DNA from: Hevea brasiliensis
Taxonomy: Eukaryota > Streptophyta > Magnoliopsida > Malpighiales > Euphorbiaceae
Length of the DNA stretch: 64,000 nt
NCBI RefSeq assembly: GCF_030052815.1
Contig: NC_079499.1
Location: forward strand, 81,383,183-81,447,182
Direction of reading: 5' to 3'
How positions within the stretch are numbered: position 1 is the first letter of the stretch; every line of letters starts with the position of its first letter. Both the position numbers and the translations under genes were made by a program. This document shows positions 57,345 to 64,000 of the stretch, piece by piece. The notes below the pieces were generated by a model. That model saw only the letters and a list, made by a program, of their open reading frames with translations. It was not told the origin of the DNA and made no database searches.

Positions 57345-59450
57345 TGAAGGAGCGGAAGCGTGAAAAACACAAGTTTATACCATTGAATTCAAAAATTTTC
57401 ACCTAGGGTCACATGCACCATGCAAGATTTATTTTTATCTATTTGATTTCAATGATAAACAACATATTAAAACTCTTTTAATATGTTTTTGGATCTGTAT
57501 TTGCCATTTAAGATTTTAAAATTAATCAGATTAATTTTAGAACCCTAGATTAAATCAAGAACGATTACACTAACCTCTTGATGTGCTGCAGCGTGTCTAC
57601 GCCTTTGAGATTCGTCTTCAGGACACCAGATGTTGTCCCTCTAGCTTGTCCACACCAAGAACACCTATGGCAGCCCTTGAATAGCTTCTAAAGCCTTTTC
57701 TATTAATTAGAAATTCAAGTTCTGCCTTTTAAGAGATTAGAGATGTAAACAGGACACTAGAAACAATTTCTAACGTTCTTAATTCAAGAGATTGATGGCT
57801 AATCTCTTTGAATTGATGAGAGATGAAGAGAAATAGCTGGAGAGGCTCAAAGTGGCGTGACAATTGAGAGGAGAGGCTGCTAGTTATGTTTTCTTTTCAT
57901 AACCACACTTAAATAGCTAGGTTAACACATTAAACCCTTGCCACATGTCACCCTTTGATTAGCTCTAGGTTTAAGTGACCCAATCACATTGTGCCAAGTG
58001 TCAAACCTATATTTAATCTTGATTTTAATCATCTTACATGATTAAAAAACATTTGGCAAGCTTATGTGTTATGCCATGTGTCACCATCTCATGGTGCCAC
58101 GTGTCACACTGCAAAAATGACCAAAATGCCCCTGTGTCTTAATTTTGAGTTCTCAACCCAAAATAATTATTTTTCTTCTTCTAATTAATTTATATCAAAT
58201 ATAAATTAATTAATTAATCTCTATTAATTAATTTCTCATTAATTAAATTCATATTTAAACACTTTAAATATAAATTTAATTTATACTACACATCCAATAA
58301 TCTAGATTTGGTTTCAAGTCATGCTAGGGACTTTGCAATCTAATTGCAAACCAAACCTATTTAATTAATCAATTTAAACTCTTTAATTAATTAATTAATT
58401 AAATCATATTTAATTAGGTGATAACTTGTGTATATGTGTGACTTACTAGGCTCATCACTAATTGGCAATGAGACATGATATCAACTCTTAATATCATCAG
58501 AACTCTTTCTTACCATAAATGATTTCTCTAAATCATTTTATGAACCTCATAGACCATGGTTAACACCTAGCATAGCATGCCATGGCCACCCAATTAGTAA
58601 TAAGGTTTACCTTAAATGAACCTATAATCATATGTTACCATGCACTAGAATCTCTCTTACAAAATCCCAACTCAAGTTTGGAGTCATGGTTTATGTCAAA
58701 CTCCATTTGCTATGAATATTATGTTCTCTTTTAATTCCAGTTCTTGATTAAAAGATTTTCTCATCGAAACTCTTTTACGAATAAATCTATCTGTCTGGCA
58801 GAACTTGAAACATCAAGAACAATTAAATGAACATAGGATTTTATCTCTATTTACTTAGAGAACAGATTCCTTCTTGATCAACACCTATCTCCATATATAA
58901 CTAGCGAGAGCCAACACATGCCCATATACCCATACATAGTACAAGTATGAAAGCAGTATCAAACTTAAACTACCTATATACAAGATAACTGTGCTATCTC
59001 AGGTCTAAAGATTATATGCACTGATATGATTTATGACAAAACATTGACAAGAGTAAACTCCATGTGCTTGTCATAAGTGTCACTGGTTCGGCCTACTTAT
59101 CATTTATAAGTGCCTATCATGTTTGTTATATGGCATGAGACTCACCATTCCATCTTATTTATATCTCATATAAATAACTTGGGAACAAACATGAATACAA
59201 TCTTTCTGGACAAGTCATGTCCTTATTATGAAGTATCCTCGATTGTGAACCTATTTATGATACTTTGTGCTAGAAATATTGTCACTCATATTCTTAACAA
59301 CTTAAGAATAATATTTCTAACAAAATATCAATGGACCTTTTCTATTACACATAAATATATTATATAAACAGAAAAGTGGAAATGCCATTTATTAATAAAA
59401 TATGTACAAGATACATACTAAATGATATGCTCTAGGGCATACTACTAACA
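57345..59450 (-). repeat. 5' LTR of copia D
   Basis: 2106 bp, collinear with 49882-51991. Differences cluster as small indels (for example 58655-58680, 58750-58800, 59085-59095). The short plus-strand ORF at 59110-59367 is LTR sequence, not a gene. Confidence 0.95.
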
Positions 59451-59739
59451 AAACGGAGAGTACCATCTTTCTTCTTAACAAACAACACTGGTGCTCCCCA
59501 AGGTGACACACTAGGGCGGATAAAGCCCTTTTCAAGTAGTTTTTGCAATTGTATCTTCAACTCCTTCAACTCTGCTGGTGCCATTCTGTCTGGCGTTATG
59601 GAGATTGGATCCACACCAGGCATAACATTAATTTCAAACTGCACTTCTCTTTTCGGAGGTAATCCTGGCAATTCATCAGGAAACACATTAGGAAAGTCAT
59701 GTACTGTAGGGATGTCCTTCAATGCTGGACTCCCCACTT
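59451..59739 (-). pseudogene. pol: Protease-RT linker and RT N-terminal part, element A3
   Basis: The minus strand reads [83 protein letters not shown], then the copia D junction. It continues in frame at 49881. Confidence 0.92.
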
Positions 59740-60259
59740 AGGTGTCTACCACATGTGCCAAGTAGGCTTCACACCCCTTTCTGATCATTTTTCTGGCTAG
59801 TGCAGCCGAAATGATGTTTGATGGCAATAACTGCCTTTCCCCATGTATTACCACATCACTGTACTAAGGGAGACCAAAAGTGATCTTGACCTCTGAGTCA
59901 ATCATGGCATGATGCCTAGCTAACCAATCCATGCCCAAGATGATATCATAATCTCTGAAGGGCATTTCAATGAAATCAGACAGGAACGTGTGTCCTTGGA
60001 TCACCAAAGGACAATCTCTATACATTCTATTAACCCTGACTTCCTATCCTAGTGGACTTGTTACTAGCACCTCAAAGTCCATTTTTGTACATGGAACAGC
60101 AATGCAATCAATGATGCTAGCACTCACATAAGAATGGGTAGAACCCGGATCAAATAACACAAACACATTCTGATTAAAAGTTGAGAAGGTACCAGCCACA
60201 ACATCAGATGTCTCGGCCTCTTCCCTCTGTCTCATTGCATACATTCTAAGCTGAGACCT
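59740..60259 (-). pseudogene. pro: Aspartic protease of A3
   Basis: The minus strand reads MRQREEAETSDVVAGTFSTFN, active site FDPGSTHSYVSA (about 60150, intact D-P-G-S-T), LVTSPLG then TAG (60044-60046; A1 has CAG), IEMPFRDYDIILGMDWLARHHAM, a second TAG near 59874 (A2 has CAG), ARKMIRKGCEAYLAHVVDT and TAA at about 59738 (A2 has CAA). All three stops are C-to-T changes in one frame. Without them the domain would be complete. Confidence 0.87.
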
Positions 60260-61459
60260 TTGTCTTGCTCGATTGTTTCAATGTGCCTTGGTACTGTTTG
60301 GGCTACCTCTACCCCTGCCTCTACCTCTGCTGGGTGGTTGTGAACTTCTAGTGACAGGGCTCTGAACTGACCCTTCTGCAGTAGTAGGAGGTGGTCCAAC
60401 TCTGCGACTACTGGTGCAGTCCTTGGCAAAGTGTCCTGTGCCTCCACAGTTATAACAGGCTCCAATAGCCTTGTAGCAGATCCCACCATGATTTCTTCCA
60501 CATGTCTCACATTGGCGGGGAGGGTAGGAACCTCTGGTCCTCTGCTGACCAGATAGGGGAGGCTTCTGTCCTGAATATTTTCCCCTACCAGATTTCTTGC
60601 CATCTCTGCCATGTCCCCCATAGTTCTTCCTCTTTCCAGTAGGACCACTGGAACTCTGTTCTACAGATTTTCCCTCTTTCTCTGTCTTCTCTGATTTCTT
60701 TTTCTCAGGAGCAGCTTCAGACTCAATTCTTTCTAACTCTAGAGGTTGAGAAATAAGTTCAGAGAAGTTAGTGTGTTTGAAGCCGACTACTTGTAATCTG
60801 ATACTGGGCTTCAAGCCGGTTTCAAACCTCTTGCATCACTCCCTGCTGGTAGAAAGTAAACTTACTGCCTAATGGCTCAGACGGGAAAATTCTCTTTCAT
60901 ACTCAGCCACTGATCTGTTCCCCTGTTTTAGACTTAGGAATTCTTGTAACTTCTGGTCTACATAAGCATCAGCGACATATTTCTGTCTGAATTCCATGAG
61001 AAAGTCATTCCATGTTAGCACTGCAGGTTCTACCAGACTGTGGGGAATGGTTGTCCACCAGTCACAAGCATCCCCCTGTAACAAAGATACAGAGTATTCG
61101 AATCTGAGCTCCTTTGTGCAATGCAGTTTCTTGAATACCCTATCCATCCTTTCTAACCACTGTTCAGCCTCTAGAGGATCTACTGTCCCCTTAAACTCTG
61201 TAGCCCCATACTTCATCAATTTGTCATACTGCCTAGTAGGAGATTGTGGTTGTACCACTGGTGTCTGTATTGGGACTTGAGTAGGCACATTACCAACAAT
61301 TTGTTGGAACATTGCAGCCATCTGCTGAGTGAACTGAGTAGGAAACTGCGGTACTGCAGGGGCTGGTGTTGCTGAACCACTGACATTGTGTAGGCCTGGG
61401 GCATCCCCTTGCACCTCAGCCTCAATAGATTGATCGACTGAATGATCACCCTCTTCCAT
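60260..61459 (-). pseudogene. gag: gag of A3
   Basis: ATG 61459 (MEEGDHSVDQSIEAEVQGDAPG) is chosen over an upstream in-frame start because the A2 copy begins at the same residue. Blocks are a Gln/Pro-rich linker, capsid (YGATEFKGTVDPLEAEQWLERMDRVF, LQGDACDWWTTIPHSLVEP, FLMEFRQKYVADAYVDQKLQEFLSLKQGNRSVAEYE), a basic stretch (SGPTGKRKNYGGHGRDGKKSGRGKY) and CCHC (CETCGRNHGGICYKAIGACYNCGGTGHFAKDC, residues written without other parts). Stops lie at about 60866, 60830 and 60275, with no frameshift. Confidence 0.88.
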
Positions 61460-61629
61460 AGTCAATGCGAGGATTTTAGATCTCCTGAACAATTAACACA
61501 AGGAGATTTCCTCCTGTTAGTGCATATTTATAATGTAATGTACTGTATATATCAAACAATGATATTGAGCAGTTGTACTATGAAGAAAGAATATTCAAAT
61601 AAAAGGTGAAAACAGAATTTAAAAACTTT

Positions 61630-61641
61630 GCTCTGATACCA
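61630..61641 (-). other. Primer-binding site of A3
   Basis: The minus strand reads TGGTATCAGAGC, 8 bases from the LTR end at 61650. The leader from 61460 to 61629 shows no other feature. Confidence 0.92.
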
Positions 61642-61649
61642 CTAAAACA

Positions 61650-64000
61650 TGTCACACCCTACCCCTCTGTAAGGCATAACATGATCCCGTAGTATACCTA
61701 ATGAATTACCAACTCCGTCTACTGATAACCCATTAAATACACTACAAGAGATTTTAAAAACTTTTCTTACTTCTTTTACAGTGGTGAGCACTATTTACAG
61801 GTGTTAAAAACCTTTTTGAATTGAAGTGATAGAACTAACATATTTGAATTATTTGGAATTTCTGTAAAAATTTTGGCAGAGTGCCATCTGTATTTTGGAT
61901 AAAACAGTTCTTCAGAAAACTTGTAAAAAGCACTTCAATATTTTTCCAAATCTCAACTCCAACATATTTCTCAACACAACATATTTCTCAACTCAAATCC
62001 ACAGTGATTTTCAAAGACTGAGATAAAAGAAATATAATACAATTTTTACAAGCCAAAATAACTCATAATTATTTTACAACTTCAATGTACAATTTTAATT
62101 TACAACTGCTCAAAACCAAAAATAATATATACATACAGTGGTCATACATTACAGTACAAAATGCAAAATATGGTATACTCGTTATACCCAAAAAAAATCT
62201 CTCGCTGGGTGTACTAGCAGCCTAGTCTGCTGCCCTGTCTGTCTGTCTACTGCATGACAATAAAAGCTATCATTTGAGACAATGTCTCAGTGGTGCACAA
62301 CATTAACCAAATATATCTTTAAATCACAATTCATAAATCATACAAATAGTGGATACTTAAAACCATAGTTAATTTCAAGACAGTAATTGTCAACAAAAAT
62401 TTAAACTCCATTTCTCAATATCACAATAAATTTCAATAAGTCAGATCATGGTTGAATTCAAAAGACAGTATATGTCAATAAGAGTTTAAATTCATTTCAC
62501 AATCTCACAATACATATCAATAAATCACACACAGCTTAATCATGTTCCAAAGTTCAATTCGTCCCAAAAGCCGATGGCTAATGAGGTAGTCAATTCGTCC
62601 CAAAAGTCGATGACTATTGAGGAATAACATAGCCAGCTAGCAAAAATATGAGTACTCATCCAATTCATCCTCAACAGGCACACACCTCAACAATTCAGCT
62701 AGAAAGGGAATTCAATTCGTCCCACTAGACAAGCTAGCGAGGAATACAATCAATATACATGATAGCTGTAGTTTCAAACCATTTACAGTGCTTTTCAATC
62801 AATAAGTATCCATCAAATATTATTCAAACAATTTTTCACAGTTTCACAATTTAAAACAATAATATACAAATAGTCAAAATTTATTTCAATTGAAAATAAT
62901 TCAAAGGAAATAGCTGTTGTGCACAAACCTCTGATAACTGTCTCTTGGTCTGGACTCAGTGTTTCCTTCCCTTTTCCTGAGTCTTTGGTAATTGAGAAAC
63001 ACAATTTGAAGTGTTTCAGTACTAAATTAAATTGTCTCTAACGATAATGTTCGATAAGTAATTCACTGAAAGCTATTATTTGCTTAATCAACCTAATATA
63101 TCGATCCTCGATGCGTTCTAGGTAAATTAGGTTTTAACGTTACTAATATGTCACATTCGATAGTCTTTTAGGGTTGGTACATGTTACCAATTTCATTTCC
63201 TTGTTTAGTGCATTTTATTGCAACTTGCTGGATTCAAGGATACTAGTTTGACCTAGCCGGACGACCTAGTTCCCTCAATTTTCGGATTTTGGTCAAAACT
63301 ACAAACTTGTAGATCTATGTCTTACGGAACTCGGGGCAAAAGTTTAGGTCATTCTGAGTTATGTAGACCAAGTTATGGTCATTTTACTATTGCTGGTCAG
63401 ATGGCATCAAATTTGGTCAATTTAGGTCAATTTTGGTCAACTTTGGTTCGGCCAGTTTTTGGACCCGAACTTGTGCAAGCTGTTTGACTTGCTTATGGTC
63501 ATTTCTGGGCTTTGGTGTCTTCATAAGACTTGTAGCTATGGGTCTTAACTATTCATGGTTAAAATTTCAGGTCAATTGGACCTGTTTTGAGTGAGTTATG
63601 GCCTAAACACTAACTGCTGCCCAAATGGTCAGTTTTTAGGCCTCACTTGCACTTAATCCGGATTTGGTCATTTTTCAAGCTACCTTGCAAACAGAATTTT
63701 GGTATGCTTCCTTCATGAAAGTTGGCACATTTTGTGCCTAGTTTCACCTCCAATTGGTCTCATACCAATTGGAGTTACACATTTAGTGTTATGGGCTAAA
63801 ATGCATACTGCCCTTAAACACATTGCTTAACATCTATCAATTGCACATTTACTTGCTATAAGTCCACTCCCCTTACCAATTCTGATTTGGTACATTACCA
63901 AAACCATTTACCACTTCAAATTAAAATCACTTTGGGCAGAATACAAATATCCTCAATACACCAAATGAAACTGTAATTCACAAAGTCCAAATAAAACAAT
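61650..64000 (-). repeat. 5' LTR of A3, truncated by the window edge
   Basis: Collinear with 43558-45910. The remaining outer part, about 1.3 kb, would lie beyond 64000. Confidence 0.93.

Larger units (their letters stand above)
49882..59450 (-). mobile_element. Ty1/copia element D, recent insertion, lacking nucleocapsid and protease
   Basis: 9569 bp, LTRs 49882-51991 and 57345-59450, TSD AAACG, PBS 57331-57342, PPT 51992-52006. The minus-strand order is gag, integrase, RT, RNase H, the copia order. The LTRs are nearly identical, with a handful of substitutions and small indels, so the insertion is young. The ORFs are broken by frameshifts, and the zinc knuckle and aspartic protease are absent from the gag-integrase frame. 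It must have been mobilised in trans or decayed very quickly. Confidence 0.93.
43558..64000 (-). mobile_element. Ty3/gypsy Tekay-type element A3 (5' LTR runs off the window)
   Basis: 3' LTR 43558-47200, PPT about 47201-47214, integrase-chromodomain, RNase H, RT (split by copia D at 49877-59455), protease, gag, PBS 61630-61641, 5' LTR from 61650 to beyond 64000. The left flank is ATTTT (43553-43557); the matching duplicate would be near 65292, outside the window. The two LTRs agree closely by eye, apart from clustered indels near 44110-44170 and 62200-62270. It is the most complete copy of family A here, but gag-pol has several stops and at least one frameshift. Confidence 0.92.

Overview
The window is plant nuclear DNA, almost certainly from a eudicot, and it is a nest of LTR retrotransposons. 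I see no single-copy host gene, rRNA, tRNA gene or CRISPR. The evidence is long AT-rich LTRs with TG...CA ends, primer-binding sites (PBS) for plant initiator tRNA-Met and an Athila-type tRNA-Asp PBS, chromodomain Ty3/gypsy pol genes of Tekay (Del) type, an Athila element with an env-like third ORF, a Ty1/copia element, a miniature TRIM element and a DUF7745-type ORF. The species cannot be fixed by reading. The LTR phrases remind me of Euphorbiaceae repeats, but that is a weak impression. 'Family A' and 'family B' are my own names for two Tekay-type families that share TGTAACACC-like LTR starts.

Layout. 1-1439 (+): gag-protease fragment of a family A element (A1). 1440-19508 (-): second family A element (A2), truncated inside RNase H. 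It joins A1 head-on, so the two gag-pro regions form a 1.4 kb inverted repeat around a 1.65 kb pol spacer. The A2 5' LTR (4912-7537 plus 18472-19508) is split by a complete family B element (7538-18466, target-site duplication or TSD CATTC). 19509-20184 and 39142-39863 (-): two halves of one DUF7745 pseudogene, probably ORF1 of an old Tat/Ogre-like element whose PBS and LTR remnant lie at 41163-43557. An Athila element (20185-39141, TSD ATGGC) splits this gene. It was itself hit by two solo LTRs: family A at 23188-26717 (TSD CCTAT) and family B at 31177-34345 (TSD CAAAT/TAAAT). A complete TRIM sits at 40032-40566 (TSD TTTAG). 43558-64000 (-): a third family A element (A3), whose 5' LTR runs off the window. 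A Ty1/copia element, D (49882-59450, TSD AAACG), splits its reverse transcriptase.

How the parts work together. The order of events can be read from who interrupts whom: the Tat/Ogre-like element first; Athila, A2, A3 and TRIM into it or beside it; then B into A2, the two solo LTRs into Athila and D into A3. Nearly every coding frame carries nonsense codons. Comparison of copies inside the window shows many are C-to-T (CAG to TAG, CAA to TAA) or G-to-A (TGG to TAG) changes, as expected of methylated, silenced repeats.

The observations I rate highest are: clusters of an ACACGG/CCGTGT palindromic motif upstream of a TATA box both in the Athila LTR and just before its env-like ORF3; a second PPT/U3-like junction downstream of that ORF3; a 190-214 bp degenerate repeat period and a conserved hairpin inside the long Tekay-type LTRs; the long gag-pro inverted repeat; and a recently inserted copia element that has lost its nucleocapsid and protease and carries four copies of a 23-bp repeat there.
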